Shown: positions 17,450 to 26,443, numbered from the stretch's first letter. The stretch is DNA of 64,000 nt from Candidatus Kuenenia stuttgartensis (GCA_945865635.1 CAMBEP010000006.1:62001-126000); one strand, 5' to 3'. Notes: a model not told the origin generated them from the letters alone. Translations and numbers: made by a program.

Positions 17450-18526
17450 CTAGGAATCCTGATTGGTAGAAAATCCGCCCTCGATCATGGCTTTTACATT
17501 CATGGAATTGACCGGAGAAATGACCCCTTTTTCGGTGATCAGGCCTGAGATCAGTTCTGCGGGGGTCACATCAAAGGCTGGATTATAAACCGAAACGCCT
17601 GCCGGAACAGTCATTCGGCCGAATCCGTGCGTGATTTCATCGGCGCTGCGTTCCTCAATTGGAATGCCTGAGCCATCCTCAAGAGTCATGTCAAAGGTGC
17701 TCGACGGAGCCGCCACATAAAATGGAATTCCGTGCGCTTTGGCTAATAAGGCCACCCCATAAGTGCCAATCTTGTTGGCGGTATCGCCATTGGATGCGAT
17801 TCGGTCGGCCCCAACCACTACGGCCTGAACCTTGCCCTCTCGCATGACTACTGCGGCCATGTTGTCGCATATGACTGTAACGGGAACGCCCCTGCGCGAT
17901 AGCTCCCAGGCCGTCAGCCGGGCCCCTTGAAGCAAAGGCCGGGTTTCGTCGGCGAAAACCTTGATCTGCTTGCCAGATTCATGGGCAGCATAAATCACGG
18001 CCAGGGCTGTGCCGTAATCGGACGTGGCCAGACCGCCAGCGTTGCAGTGCGTCAGAACACCTGTGCGGTCGCCAAGCAGAGCTGCGCCGTGGAGGCCAAT
18101 GGCGTGGCACATGGCGTCGTCTTCATTGCGAATGGAGTGGGCCTCAGCCAGCAGGCAGGCCAGAAAGTCAGTGGGATCTGAACCAATGTAACCATTTGCA
18201 CATCGGGTCATCCGGTCCAAAGCCCAAAACAAGTTTACGGCCGTCGGGCGACTGGTGGCCAGATAGGCCGCCGTTTGCAAAAGGCTTTCACGAATCGCCG
18301 AGACACTGGAAACTTCACCCGACCGAGCCCCGACTACCGCACCATAAGCGGCTGCACAGCCAATGGCAGGTGCACCGCGCACTTTCAGAGCCTTGATGGC
18401 AACCCAGACATCGTCCACGTTCGTCAAGTCGATCATCCGCTCCTGCTCGGGCAGGAGCGTTTGATCGAGGATCTGAAATTGACCCGTCAGGGCATCTCCC
18501 TGCCAGTGCAGTGTGGTCCAGTGCAT
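17450..18526 (-). CDS. mtnA: S-methyl-5-thioribose-1-phosphate isomerase
   Basis: 358 residues. MtnA isomerises 5-methylthioribose-1-phosphate to methylthioribulose-1-phosphate in the methionine salvage pathway. The eIF2B-like fold signatures are all seen: VRGAPAIGCAAAYG, LTHCNAGGLATSDYGTAL with the catalytic Cys, FADETRPLLQGARLTAWEL, and VVVGADRIASNGDTANKIGTYG with the catalytic Asp. Length matches the family (about 345-365). Other methionine-salvage genes are not in the window; the neighbours upstream (small Gly-rich protein, ald) share the strand with short gaps (about 60 nt), so a shared transcript is possible. Confidence 0.95.
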   Translation of the reverse strand: MHWTTLHWQGDALTGQFQILDQTLLPEQERMIDLTNVDDVWVAIKALKVRGAPAIGCAAAYGAVVGARSGEVSSVSAIRESLLQTAAYLATSRPTAVNLFWALDRMTRCANGYIGSDPTDFLACLLAEAHSIRNEDDAMCHAIGLHGAALLGDRTGVLTHCNAGGLATSDYGTALAVIYAAHESGKQIKVFADETRPLLQGARLTAWELSRRGVPVTVICDNMAAVVMREGKVQAVVVGADRIASNGDTANKIGTYGVALLAKAHGIPFYVAAPSSTFDMTLEDGSGIPIEERSADEITHGFGRMTVPAGVSVYNPAFDVTPAELISGLITEKGVISPVNSMNVKAMIEGGFSTNQDS

Positions 18527-18585
18527 GTGCGTTGACCTGTCAATCAGCTTGTGGATGGTGGGGGCGGCGTCTCAGCGAATTGGGT

Positions 18586-18987
18586 TTACTGGTCTTCGTC
18601 GTCGCCGGCATCGTCAGGGTCGACCCAGTCGGACAAGGTCATGTAAATCTCTTCGAGTCGGCGCATGTTGGCTTCGGTTTCGACGTCGTTCAAAAGCGCT
18701 TTGGGTTCGGCACAGCCGGCGATTTTGGCGGATAGGCCAAGCAGTTCGATATTCTGGGCCCGAATGGTCAGATAGGTCGCAATTTCGGTCTCGTTGGCCG
18801 GCTCGTTTGCATCCTCTTCAAAAAACTCTTGTGGAGAAGGCTCAATCGGTCGGCGGGCTTCACGCGGGCGTGGGTTCTGGCGCTGATCACGAGGGCTGAA
18901 TTCGCGGCGACCACCTCCTCCACCACCCCCACCACCACTGCCACCGCCGCCTTGTCCCTGAGTGTGTCCGTGATTATGACGTGCCAT
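18586..18987 (-). CDS. Small glycine-rich hypothetical protein
   Basis: 133 residues. The N-terminus is His/Gln/Gly-rich with a run of Gly around residues 13-26, then an Arg/Pro-rich basic linker, then an acidic helical half (about 55-133) containing TEIATYLTIRAQNIELLGLSAKI and LEEIYMTLSDWV, ending in an acidic tail. No domain is recognised. The position between mtnA and ald with 59- and 64-nt gaps on the same strand, and clean codon use, support a real gene. The Gly/Arg-rich head could bind nucleic acid, but this is a guess. Confidence 0.6.
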   Translation of the reverse strand: MARHNHGHTQGQGGGGSGGGGGGGGGRREFSPRDQRQNPRPREARRPIEPSPQEFFEEDANEPANETEIATYLTIRAQNIELLGLSAKIAGCAEPKALLNDVETEANMRRLEEIYMTLSDWVDPDDAGDDEDQ

Positions 18988-19051
18988 ATTGGATGAAGTC
19001 TTTCTGAGCTTTTGAGATTCGAGTCTGCAAAACGGGTATCACTACGACGAT

Positions 19052-20164
19052 TCAAGAGAGGCTTGCCCATGATGTCAAAGGCAGGCCAAAGGTTTTTGCA
19101 ACGGCTTCATGGGTAATATGGCCCTGAACAATGTTCAGGCCCAAGGCAAATCCGGGATCGGCCTGGGCCACCATTTTCCAGCCCTTGGCCGCGATGCGCC
19201 GGACATAGGGAAGGGTCACATTGCAGAGCGCAAAAGTGCTTGTCCGGCCCACGGCTCCAGGCATGTTGGTCACACAGTAATGCACGACTCCATCCAGAAT
19301 GAAGGTCGGATGGGCATGAGTGGTTGGCCGGCTGGTTTCGACACAGCCGCCCTGATCGATGGCGACATCGACAATGACCGAGCCGTTTTTCATGCGTTTC
19401 AGGTCGTCGGAACGGACCAGATGGGGGGCACGGGCGCCGGGGATGAGTACAGAACCGATGACAAGATCGGCATGGATCAGGCGGTCCCTGACCATATGGC
19501 GGTCGCTGAAAAGGGTGGTCACATTGGGGGGCATGATGTCGTCAAGATATCGGAGCCGATCCACATTCACATCAAGAATGCAGACATTCGCACCCATGCC
19601 GGCGGCAACCCGGGCCGCATTTGCACCCACAATGCCCCCGCCCAGCACGACAACCTCGGCGGGAGCCACTCCGGGCACACCCGAGAGCAAAATTCCGCGA
19701 CCTTCTTCAGGGCGTTCAAGAAAGTTTGCCCCTTTTTGGATCGACATCCGCCCGGCCACTTCGCTCATCGGGGTCAGCAGAGGCAGACTCCCCTTGGCAT
19801 CGCGAATGGTTTCATAGGCAATCGCCGTAGTGCCTGAATCGATGACGGCATCTGTCAGGCTTCTGCTGGCTGCAAAGTGAAAGTAAGTAAAAAGAATTTG
19901 CCCGGCATGAAGCCGGGCGTATTCGGAGATCTGAGGTTCCTTGACTTTCACAATCAGGTCAGAGCCTGCCCAGACCTCTTCGGCCGAGGCCGCAATGGTT
20001 GCGCCTGAGGCCTTGTATTCTTCGTCTGTGAGGCCGGAGCCCAAGCCGGCACCGGCTTCAACGACGACCTGGTGGCCGTCGTTGACGAGTTCCTCAACAC
20101 CTACAGGAAGCATGCCCACTCGATACTCATCGGTCTTTACTTCGCGAGGCACACCGATTCGCAT
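19052..20164 (-). CDS. ald: Alanine dehydrogenase
   Basis: 370 residues, the standard length. Ald interconverts L-alanine and pyruvate plus ammonia with NAD. The N-terminus MRIGVPREVKTDEYRVG is diagnostic; substrate-binding KVKEP is present; the Rossmann nucleotide site appears as VVVLGGGIVGANAARVAAGMGANV around residues 170-193, followed by DVNVDRLRYLDD with the acidic residue for NAD ribose. The VDVAIDQGGCVETSRPTTH and CVTNMPGAVGRTST segments are also family-specific. Same strand as mtnA and the small proteins on either side. Confidence 0.95.
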   Translation of the reverse strand: MRIGVPREVKTDEYRVGMLPVGVEELVNDGHQVVVEAGAGLGSGLTDEEYKASGATIAASAEEVWAGSDLIVKVKEPQISEYARLHAGQILFTYFHFAASRSLTDAVIDSGTTAIAYETIRDAKGSLPLLTPMSEVAGRMSIQKGANFLERPEEGRGILLSGVPGVAPAEVVVLGGGIVGANAARVAAGMGANVCILDVNVDRLRYLDDIMPPNVTTLFSDRHMVRDRLIHADLVIGSVLIPGARAPHLVRSDDLKRMKNGSVIVDVAIDQGGCVETSRPTTHAHPTFILDGVVHYCVTNMPGAVGRTSTFALCNVTLPYVRRIAAKGWKMVAQADPGFALGLNIVQGHITHEAVAKTFGLPLTSWASLS

Positions 20165-20254
20165 GGCATTTATCCCATTTCAAAGGTAAAACCATCCGTT
20201 GAACCGGCCCTGTTTTGTAATGGGTTGGAGGCCCTCAAGTGCCCTTCCAGCGAA

Positions 20255-20488
20255 TCAGACCTTTGCCTTGGCCGGACGGGTCTTGGATTCTCGAGCGGTC
20301 CGCCAGTCGACTTTCAGAGCCTTGAGCTCTTCAAGTGTCACGCCTGTGTGCTCGGCATCGGCAAACCACTTGGCACGAATGACCTTCCAGCGGTCGCGCA
20401 GAACACCCTTGGGAAGGAAACGGTCTTCAAAACGCTTGATAAGCTTCAGGCGGGGGTCGGCTACGGTGTAGGCAGGTTCTGTGGACAT
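20255..20488 (-). CDS. Conserved small hypothetical protein
   Basis: 77 residues from ATG 20488, beginning MSTEPAYTVADPRLKLIKRF. It is basic, rich in Lys/Arg/Trp (FLPKGVLRDRWKVIRAKWF), with a Lys/Ala tail. No domain is recognised. A longer in-frame extension to 20764 exists but overlaps the Gfo/Idh gene on the same strand, so the short form is preferred; GAAGGG lies about 12 nt before this ATG. It sits between the Gfo/Idh gene and ald in a run of co-directional genes. Confidence 0.55.
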   Translation of the reverse strand: MSTEPAYTVADPRLKLIKRFEDRFLPKGVLRDRWKVIRAKWFADAEHTGVTLEELKALKVDWRTARESKTRPAKAKV

Positions 20489-20607
20489 GATTCGGTTCAA
20501 CCCTTCGAAGTGACAAGCACGCCTAGCACCTTTGGCGATAGACGTGCTCTTGCATTTGTGTTTGTTAGTAACAAGATACCCAAGCCATTGCCAAATTGCA
20601 AGTCGGC

Positions 20608-21741
20608 TTATCGATTCCCGTTCGAATCCAGCGACGAAATGCCCGATCGGCGGCGACGCCACATAATCGGACCCGCCAGACCTGCGATTGGAACCCGCTC
20701 GGGTGATGCATGCAGTGGCAGCGATCTTTTCCAGTCTTCCATTGTCATGACCGATAGAATCCATTCGGCCAGCTCAAGCGCTCGGTAGGCATCCTCGCCG
20801 GTCACCTTTGGTCGTTGGCTGTGAATGATGGAGTTCACGAAGTCGTCAAGCTCCGCACCCAGCATTTCGGATTCCTCGCCCTGAAACTCTTCGACTTGAA
20901 GCAAGTTCCCAAAGACGTGATCCCGAACCGCATTGGTCGATGTCATGTCGAGCGATTCCGGCTGCAGCTCGCCGCCTTCGATGATCGCCGCGCTGGGCCG
21001 GAGGAAGGTGGCTTTGCGTGTCGCAAAATCCATGTCCACATAGCCTTCCATGCCCCACATCTTCAATCGGCGGCTGGCCGCCAGGCTGGCTCGGCAGGCA
21101 GAGAGGGTGGCCACTGTGCCATCGGCAAAGTCAACTCGGGCATCAACCATATCTTCCTGACCACCAAAAACCGTCAGCCCATAGGCCGATACATGCCGCA
21201 CCGGAGCACTGACACACGACAGGATCAAGTCCAGGTCGTGGATCATCACATCATGGACCACTCCAATATCGGTCGACCGGAAACTGTAGGAACTGTGACG
21301 TTCCGAGGCGAGCAGGCGCGGCGTGATCGGGAATTTGTCGAGCACACCCAGAACCGGGTTGAAACGCTCAATGTGGCCCACCTGAAGAATGGCTCGGCTT
21401 CGCTTGGCAAGGCCCAGAAGATCTGACGCCTCATCCAGATCCGCCGTCAGAGGCTTCTCCACCAGAACATGAATGCCACGCTCCAGAAATGGCTTGGCCA
21501 GCCTGTGGTGCAGAACGGTCGGGGCCGCGATGCTCACGGCATCAACCTTGTTGATGATCGCCGAAATGTCGTTATAGGCTTCGCAGCCAAGGGTTGCAGC
21601 AACCTTTTCGGCTTGCTCCTGACGACTGTCCACCACAGCCACCAGATTCACATCCGGATGGTGCCCCAGGATTCGGGCATGATGACGACCCAGGTGGCCG
21701 ACTCCGACGACTGCGACTCGTGGAATGGATGAAAAAATCAC
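20608..21741 (-). CDS. Gfo/Idh/MocA family oxidoreductase linked to lpxA
   Basis: 377 residues. The N-terminal Rossmann domain has VAVVGVGHLGRHHARIL (G-x-G-x-x-G), VAVVDSRQEQA, and the signature HVLVEKPLTADL with the catalytic-type Lys in E-K-P; the C-terminal domain has VVHDVMIHDLDLIL with the D-x-x-x-H pattern. I start it at GTG 21741: GGAGGGTG lies just upstream and the GTG overlaps the lpxA stop as GTGA, which implies translational coupling; an ATG at 21753 is weaker. Coupling to lpxA suggests a substrate related to UDP-GlcNAc. GnnA, a Gfo/Idh enzyme that oxidises UDP-GlcNAc C3 for lipid A in some bacteria, is one candidate, but no GnnB-type aminotransferase is in view. Confidence 0.88.
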   Translation of the reverse strand: MIFSSIPRVAVVGVGHLGRHHARILGHHPDVNLVAVVDSRQEQAEKVAATLGCEAYNDISAIINKVDAVSIAAPTVLHHRLAKPFLERGIHVLVEKPLTADLDEASDLLGLAKRSRAILQVGHIERFNPVLGVLDKFPITPRLLASERHSSYSFRSTDIGVVHDVMIHDLDLILSCVSAPVRHVSAYGLTVFGGQEDMVDARVDFADGTVATLSACRASLAASRRLKMWGMEGYVDMDFATRKATFLRPSAAIIEGGELQPESLDMTSTNAVRDHVFGNLLQVEEFQGEESEMLGAELDDFVNSIIHSQRPKVTGEDAYRALELAEWILSVMTMEDWKRSLPLHASPERVPIAGLAGPIMWRRRRSGISSLDSNGNR

Positions 21742-22541
21742 GCCACCCTCCATTGCTCAGGATAGCTTCCGAGGCGGTTTCCGGCGGAGGCTTCAAGATG
21801 TTGGAAAAATTCACGTACTTCCGGTGTCCCGCCAGAGTCACTGCAAAGCAACTGCTCTGCACGCTCCAGGGGCAACCCGGTTCTGTAGACCTGACGATAG
21901 GCCTGTATCACGGCATTGATCCCGAAAGGATCCACACCAAGTCGCTGCAAACCAGCCACATTCACGCCCCTGACTGTCGCCGGGCGACCGTCTGCAAGCA
22001 TGTGTGGAGGAATGTCGATGCCAACCTGACTGAGTGTGCCCACCGCACAGTTCCGGCCCAAACGGACTCCCGCCTGAACCACAGTCCCATGCCCCACTGA
22101 GGCATTCTCTGCCAATTCAGCCTGCGACCCGATCACGACACCCGAACCAAGATGCACATCATGGCCCAGTCTCGCGCCCGATTCCAGCTTGGCTAGCGAT
22201 GAGACCACACAGCGGGCGCCCAGAATTGTCGGCACTGCCGATGTCCCGGATTCGATCACCACTGCCCGGCCCAGCCTGGTGAGCAAACCAATGCGAATCC
22301 CGACCGATTTGGCCGTACCACGGCGAAGGTCGATCTCACGACCGCCAATCACGCAAAATTCGGCAATATCGCACTCAGCGCCGATCTCTGTGCAGCAACC
22401 AACGTAAGTGTGATCACCAAGCCGGCAAGAATATTCCACGCTGACATGCGGACCAATCACGCAATACTGCCCAATACGGGTGCCGTCTGCCAATTGGGCA
22501 GCGGTATCCACACAGGCTGTGTCGGCGATCCATCGCACCAT
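21738..22541 (-). CDS. lpxA: Acyl-[ACP]-UDP-N-acetylglucosamine O-acyltransferase (LpxA)
   Basis: 267 residues, the usual size. LpxA adds the first acyl chain to UDP-GlcNAc in lipid A synthesis. The body is a left-handed beta helix of hexapeptide repeats (for example IGQYCVIG, VGCCTEIGAECDIAEFCVIG, LGSGVVIGSQAEL). GHDVHLG aligns with the A-H-D segment that carries the catalytic His in characterised LpxA. The C-terminal helical part (GVNVAGLQRLG, INAVIQAYRQVYRTGLPLERA) is typical and separates LpxA from LpxD. Substitutions in the central repeats compared with proteobacterial LpxA are noticeable, so acyl-chain or sugar preference may differ. GGAGG lies 8 nt before ATG 22541. Confidence 0.88.
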   Translation of the reverse strand: MVRWIADTACVDTAAQLADGTRIGQYCVIGPHVSVEYSCRLGDHTYVGCCTEIGAECDIAEFCVIGGREIDLRRGTAKSVGIRIGLLTRLGRAVVIESGTSAVPTILGARCVVSSLAKLESGARLGHDVHLGSGVVIGSQAELAENASVGHGTVVQAGVRLGRNCAVGTLSQVGIDIPPHMLADGRPATVRGVNVAGLQRLGVDPFGINAVIQAYRQVYRTGLPLERAEQLLCSDSGGTPEVREFFQHLEASAGNRLGSYPEQWRVA

Positions 22542-22672
22542 CGTGAAAATCCTCCTATCCAGAAAATCGGTCAGAATCGATCAAAACTTGGCCTTTTTTC
22601 TCGGCCAGCCACCCATTCTCAAGCTTTCTGGCAATCATCCGCACCAGTTCAGCCCGTATCCGGACAAGCCTC

Positions 22673-23545
22673 TCAGCCGGCCTTTCCAGAGGCGGCCAAT
22701 ATCGCCCTTACCAGTTCTGCGTTTAGGCTGTGACCCGACTTATGGGCCACAACCCGTCCGTGTATCCGGCAACCCAGCAGCCTGAGATCGCCAATCACAT
22801 CAAGCATCTTGTGACGCACCGGTTCATTGGGATATCGCAGACTGTTTTCGATTGGGCCATCAGGACCGAATATCAGAAGATCCTGAGCCGTACAATGGCG
22901 GCCTATTCCTGCGGCGCGTAGCTGTTCCACCTCGCTCTCCAGGACAAATGTGCGGGCCGAGGAAAGTTCGCGTTCGAACTCGCCTTCGAAGAGCTCAAAG
23001 TCATGGACCTGCTGACCAATAATCGGGTGATTCGCATAATCCAGCGTATAATTCAATTCAAATGCGGTTCCACTGCCGGGCATGGCTGTCAAACTCATGC
23101 CACCTTCGTTGACCGTGATTTGTTGATCAATCGACCAGATCCTGGCAGGCACGTGCTGATCACGGATTCCGGCACGTCTGAGAGCCTCAACAAAGGCCTG
23201 GCTTGAGCCATCGCATCCGGGTGTTTCCGCGGCATTCATTTCTACCCGGCAATTGTCGATTCCCAAGCCCGTCAAGGCTGCCATGACATGCTCGATCATT
23301 TCGATCACAGCATTGTCCTGACCGATGGAAGTACGGCGCTGGCGTGGGATTACATAATCAATGGTGGCAGGAATTTCAGGTTTGCCTGGCAGGTCGGTGC
23401 GAATAAATACAATGCCAGTGTCGGGCTCGGCCGGATAAAAATTCAGCTCGACGGCCGTGCCTGTCAAATAACCTCGTCCCTCAAGCCCTGAAGGCTTTTG
23501 GATGGTGCGCTGGCCGGGTGCGATGCTCCGAAATGGGTCGCTCAT
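22673..23545 (-). CDS. lpxC: UDP-3-O-acyl-N-acetylglucosamine deacetylase (LpxC)
   Basis: 290 residues from ATG 23545. LpxC is the zinc-dependent committed step of lipid A synthesis. Visible motifs: MIEHVMAALTGLGIDNCRVEMNAAETPGCDGSS (His86 as the first zinc ligand and the D-G-S-S element), SSARTFVLESEVE, RYPNEPVRHKMLDVIGDL (zinc His and Asp) and AHKSGHSLNAEL (catalytic His). The N-terminal GRGYLTGT replaces the proteobacterial GVGLHTG. There is no C-terminal FabZ fusion, which some related bacteria have. An in-frame start 126 nt further upstream is possible but the extension has no conserved features. Gap to lpxA is 131 nt on the same strand. Confidence 0.93.
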   Translation of the reverse strand: MSDPFRSIAPGQRTIQKPSGLEGRGYLTGTAVELNFYPAEPDTGIVFIRTDLPGKPEIPATIDYVIPRQRRTSIGQDNAVIEMIEHVMAALTGLGIDNCRVEMNAAETPGCDGSSQAFVEALRRAGIRDQHVPARIWSIDQQITVNEGGMSLTAMPGSGTAFELNYTLDYANHPIIGQQVHDFELFEGEFERELSSARTFVLESEVEQLRAAGIGRHCTAQDLLIFGPDGPIENSLRYPNEPVRHKMLDVIGDLRLLGCRIHGRVVAHKSGHSLNAELVRAILAASGKAG

Positions 23546-23647
23546 GGTGCCTGCAGGATCCTTCCTGGCATTCTTCTCAATCCGATTTCGGCGGGTTCTG
23601 ATCTGCAAGCACGAAGGGGGCTTTGCAGATGGATTCTGTTTTTGACA

Positions 23648-23706
23648 CACGCCGCCACAACCCGAAGACATCCTTGTCGTCGGGCTGGGGTGGCGTGCTT
23701 TTTTTT
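23648..23706 (+). terminator. Strong plus-strand intrinsic terminator between two minus-strand genes
   Basis: A roughly 22-bp stem (left arm from 23648, right arm ending 23697; a few mismatches) is followed directly by C and eight T (23699-23706). The polarity is right only for plus-strand transcription, yet the flanking genes lpxC and ompH-like are both on the minus strand. It may end an unannotated plus-strand RNA antisense to the lpxC 5' region. Confidence 0.6.
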
Positions 23707-23779
23707 CTCAACCAGCTTCTAAAGCCGCTCTTACGAGCCGATCTAGAACGATTTTATCGATTGCTTGAGCCTGGCCTGA

Positions 23780-24520
23780 TCAGTTCCCGCGAGCTGGGGC
23801 TGCGGCTGGGGCCGCTGCGCCGGCACCTGTGGCCGCAGCAGGCCGGGCCTGTGCGCCAGCGGTCTTGCGGAACTCCTGGTTCAGGAAGTGCACAACCTGT
23901 GGAGTGATGTCATTGCGTGGGTCTGAGAAAACCACAGTGCGCGACATGGCCGCCATCACCGCGTTTGGCTCAGAGGCCGTCAAAGGCTCATTGGAGACTT
24001 TCACCACGTAATTCATCCCTCGCCAGACGGCCACCCGGGAGCTCATGGCCTGAATCTCGCGATAAAGGCCAGCCAGGGCAATCGCTTCAGCCTCGGCCAG
24101 ATCCTTGCGGGCCGACTCCTGGGTCGCCTCGGCCTGAATCTTCATCTGTGTCAGTTGTTGATCAAATTTCTTGAATTCCGGGCTCGATGGGGCAAGGCTC
24201 TGCTGCTTCTCGGCAGCGGCCTTCATGTCGGCCACCATCTTCTGAAGCTCGTTTTGCTTGGCCAATGCCTTGGCCTGCATCTCTTCGCTCATCAGCTTTA
24301 CTTTTTCATAGTTCTTGAAAACGGCATCCATGTCAATCGAACCAATCACCGCAGGCAAGCCAGGTGTTGGTGTATTGGATGCGGCCGCTGTCGCTGCGGT
24401 GGCGCCTGTGGTTGATGCAGCGGTTCGCTGGACACCACGATCCTGGGCTTGTTGCTGACCAGAAACCACGCCTGTTGCACATACACAAACCGAAGCAACC
24501 AGAATTTCACGAATCCGCAT
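23780..24520 (-). CDS. OmpH/Skp family periplasmic chaperone
   Basis: 246 residues from ATG 24520 (AAAGGATG about 9 nt upstream). A signal peptide (MRIREILVASVCVCATGVVSG) is followed by a low-complexity Ala/Thr linker and then the OmpH/Skp core: VIGSIDMDAVFKNYEKV, a long coiled-coil region (about residues 85-165, KQNELQKMVADMKAAAEKQ and QAEATQESARKDLAEAEAIAL), and the VVKVSNEPL and NDITPQVVHFLNQEF end. A Gly/Ala/Pro tail closes the protein. Skp-type chaperones hold outer-membrane proteins in the periplasm; its place next to lpxC/lpxA fits outer-membrane biogenesis. Confidence 0.85.
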   Translation of the reverse strand: MRIREILVASVCVCATGVVSGQQQAQDRGVQRTAASTTGATAATAAASNTPTPGLPAVIGSIDMDAVFKNYEKVKLMSEEMQAKALAKQNELQKMVADMKAAAEKQQSLAPSSPEFKKFDQQLTQMKIQAEATQESARKDLAEAEAIALAGLYREIQAMSSRVAVWRGMNYVVKVSNEPLTASEPNAVMAAMSRTVVFSDPRNDITPQVVHFLNQEFRKTAGAQARPAAATGAGAAAPAAAPARGN

Positions 24521-24718
24521 GATAATACATCCTTTAAAGGCAGAAAAGGCTATTCCTCGAATGGAGAGGATCGGATCAGCCTGATCCAGAATGACTTCGA
24601 ATTGGCGATGCCGGAGCTTGCGAAATTCCATCCCGCAAGCGTGTTCCGGTGAGTCACGCAATTTCTCTTAATCCGCGCCGGGGGTCAACCCCAAAACAAT
24701 CGGAAAATTCTCAAGTTT

Positions 24719-25633
24719 TCACGAAACTTTTCCGAAGAGCCCATATTTATCCAGACTCCTGACCAGCTTCTCACGACCCGCCTGATCCAATGGCACCAGT
24801 GGCAATCGCAATACTCCATTGCCCCGGCCCAGCACCTGCATCGCCGTTTTCACCGGCACGGGATTCGGCGCCAGACTCAGCAGATCCTTGCACAGGCCAA
24901 AAAGCTTCAGGTGCCAGGCCAGCGAACCTGACAGATCGCTTGCCCCATAGGCCGCCAGCATGGCCATCACATCGCGCGGAACAATATTTCCCACCACCGA
25001 CACCACGCCCTCTCCACCCACTGAAAGATAAGGTATGGTCAGACTGTCGTCGCCTGAAAGCACTGTCAGGTTTGTGCGCAAGACCAGTTCGCTGGTCTGA
25101 TCAAGCGAACCAGCGGCCTCCTTGATCGCCACAATCGTCTCCAGGTGCGACAGCTTCTCGACGGTATCAGGCTCAATGTTCCTGCCCGTCCGGGCCGGGA
25201 TATTGTAAAGCACCAGCGGAATTTCGCATGCCTCGGCAATTGCCGCAAAGTGGGCGTAAAGCCCTTCCTGACTCGGCCGATTGTAATACGGCGAAACTTG
25301 CAGGGATGCGTCTGCACCCATGCGCTGGGCAAACTTCGTCAGCCGAATGGCTTCGCTCGTCGCGTTTGAGCCCGTTCCAGCCATGACCTTGCAGCGACCC
25401 GCCGAGGCCTCAACCACCGTGGCAATCACACGCTCGTGCTCATCGTGCGACAGAGTCGGTGATTCACCCGTCGTGCCCACTGGGGCAAGTGTCGGTGTGC
25501 CCTCGGCCACGTGCCACTCCACAAGCTGTTTCAAAGCTGCATAATCGACCTCGCCCGAGGCATGGAAAGGCGTGACCAAAGCCACGGTCAGTCCGGCGAA
25601 GTTGTGTCCTTTGGTTGGCATGTGCTTGATCAT
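24719..25633 (-). CDS. dapA: 4-hydroxy-tetrahydrodipicolinate synthase
   Basis: 304 residues. DapA condenses pyruvate and aspartate semialdehyde in lysine/diaminopimelate synthesis. Seen: GTTGESPTLSHDEH around residues 53-66, the YNIPARTG loop with Tyr143, and VAIKEAAGSL with Lys171 as the Schiff-base lysine. SPYYNRPSQEGLYAHF is also typical. An in-frame ATG at 25621 gives a start four residues shorter; neither has a strong ribosome site. It is followed by the ompH-like gene and preceded by pdxJ (67-nt gap), all on the minus strand. Confidence 0.96.
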   Translation of the reverse strand: MIKHMPTKGHNFAGLTVALVTPFHASGEVDYAALKQLVEWHVAEGTPTLAPVGTTGESPTLSHDEHERVIATVVEASAGRCKVMAGTGSNATSEAIRLTKFAQRMGADASLQVSPYYNRPSQEGLYAHFAAIAEACEIPLVLYNIPARTGRNIEPDTVEKLSHLETIVAIKEAAGSLDQTSELVLRTNLTVLSGDDSLTIPYLSVGGEGVVSVVGNIVPRDVMAMLAAYGASDLSGSLAWHLKLFGLCKDLLSLAPNPVPVKTAMQVLGRGNGVLRLPLVPLDQAGREKLVRSLDKYGLFGKVS

Positions 25634-25699
25634 TTGTTGAGCTTTGAGAATCTTTGTTCAGGATGAAGGGTCAGATTGCTGACAAAATTATGGCTTGAA

Positions 25700-26443
25700 T
25701 CACGGCAGATGTCGAGCGGCATGCGCTGCAACAATCAACGATTTCATCTCGGAAACCGCTTGACGCATGCCAATGAGCAAGGCCCGCGACACAATGGAAT
25801 GACCAATATTGAGCTCTTCCATGTGGGCAATCGCGGCCACCGAAGTCACATTCAGATAGTTCAGGCCATGCCCGCAATGCAGATGCAGGCCACGGGCCAC
25901 GGACTCAGCGCTGGCACGCTTCAAAACGCCCAGTTCATGCTCCATCCTGGCCTTGGTCGGCGCATCTGCATAAGTGCCTGTGTGCAGTTCCACGGCATCG
26001 GCTCCAAGCTCGGCACAGGCGTCCACCTGGGCCAGATCAGGGTCGATAAACAGGCTTACCGGTATCCCCAGTTCATGGCAGAAATCAATCGCTGCCTTTA
26101 CGCTATCTCGATGCCTGAGAATATCCAGACCGCCCTCGGTCGTCAGTTCCTCGCGCTTCTCCGGTACAAATGTCACATAATTCGGCCGGTGCGTGCGCAC
26201 CATCTCAAGTATCTCGCCCGTGATGGCCGCTTCCAGATTCAGAGAGCTTTGCACCGTCTCGCGCAGAACACGCAAGTCTCGCTCCTGGATATGCCTGCGA
26301 TCTTCCCGCAGGTGAATGGTGATGACATCGGCCCCGCCCAGTTCGGCCAGCACCACAGCCGCCACCGGGTCTGGCTCCATCCCCCTACGCGCCTGACGTA
26401 TCGTCGCAATATGATCGACATTCACACCGAGTCGAGGAACCAT
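25700..26443 (-). CDS. pdxJ: Pyridoxine 5'-phosphate synthase
   Basis: 247 residues, typical length. PdxJ condenses 3-amino-1-hydroxyacetone phosphate with 1-deoxyxylulose 5-phosphate in the DXP-dependent vitamin B6 pathway. Diagnostic segments: [17 protein letters not shown] at the N-terminus, [66 protein letters not shown] and [17 protein letters not shown] lies about 11 nt before ATG 26443. It is between dapA and pcrA on the minus strand. Confidence 0.97.
   Translation of the reverse strand: MVPRLGVNVDHIATIRQARRGMEPDPVAAVVLAELGGADVITIHLREDRRHIQERDLRVLRETVQSSLNLEAAITGEILEMVRTHRPNYVTFVPEKREELTTEGGLDILRHRDSVKAAIDFCHELGIPVSLFIDPDLAQVDACAELGADAVELHTGTYADAPTKARMEHELGVLKRASAESVARGLHLHCGHGLNYLNVTSVAAIAHMEELNIGHSIVSRALLIGMRQAVSEMKSLIVAAHAARHLP

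Noticed and set aside
20620-20629. GTTCGAATCC, a T-loop-like string suggestive of a tRNA
   Set aside because: No matching T-stem, acceptor stem or anticodon arm around it, and it lies in the coding C-terminus of the Gfo/Idh gene.
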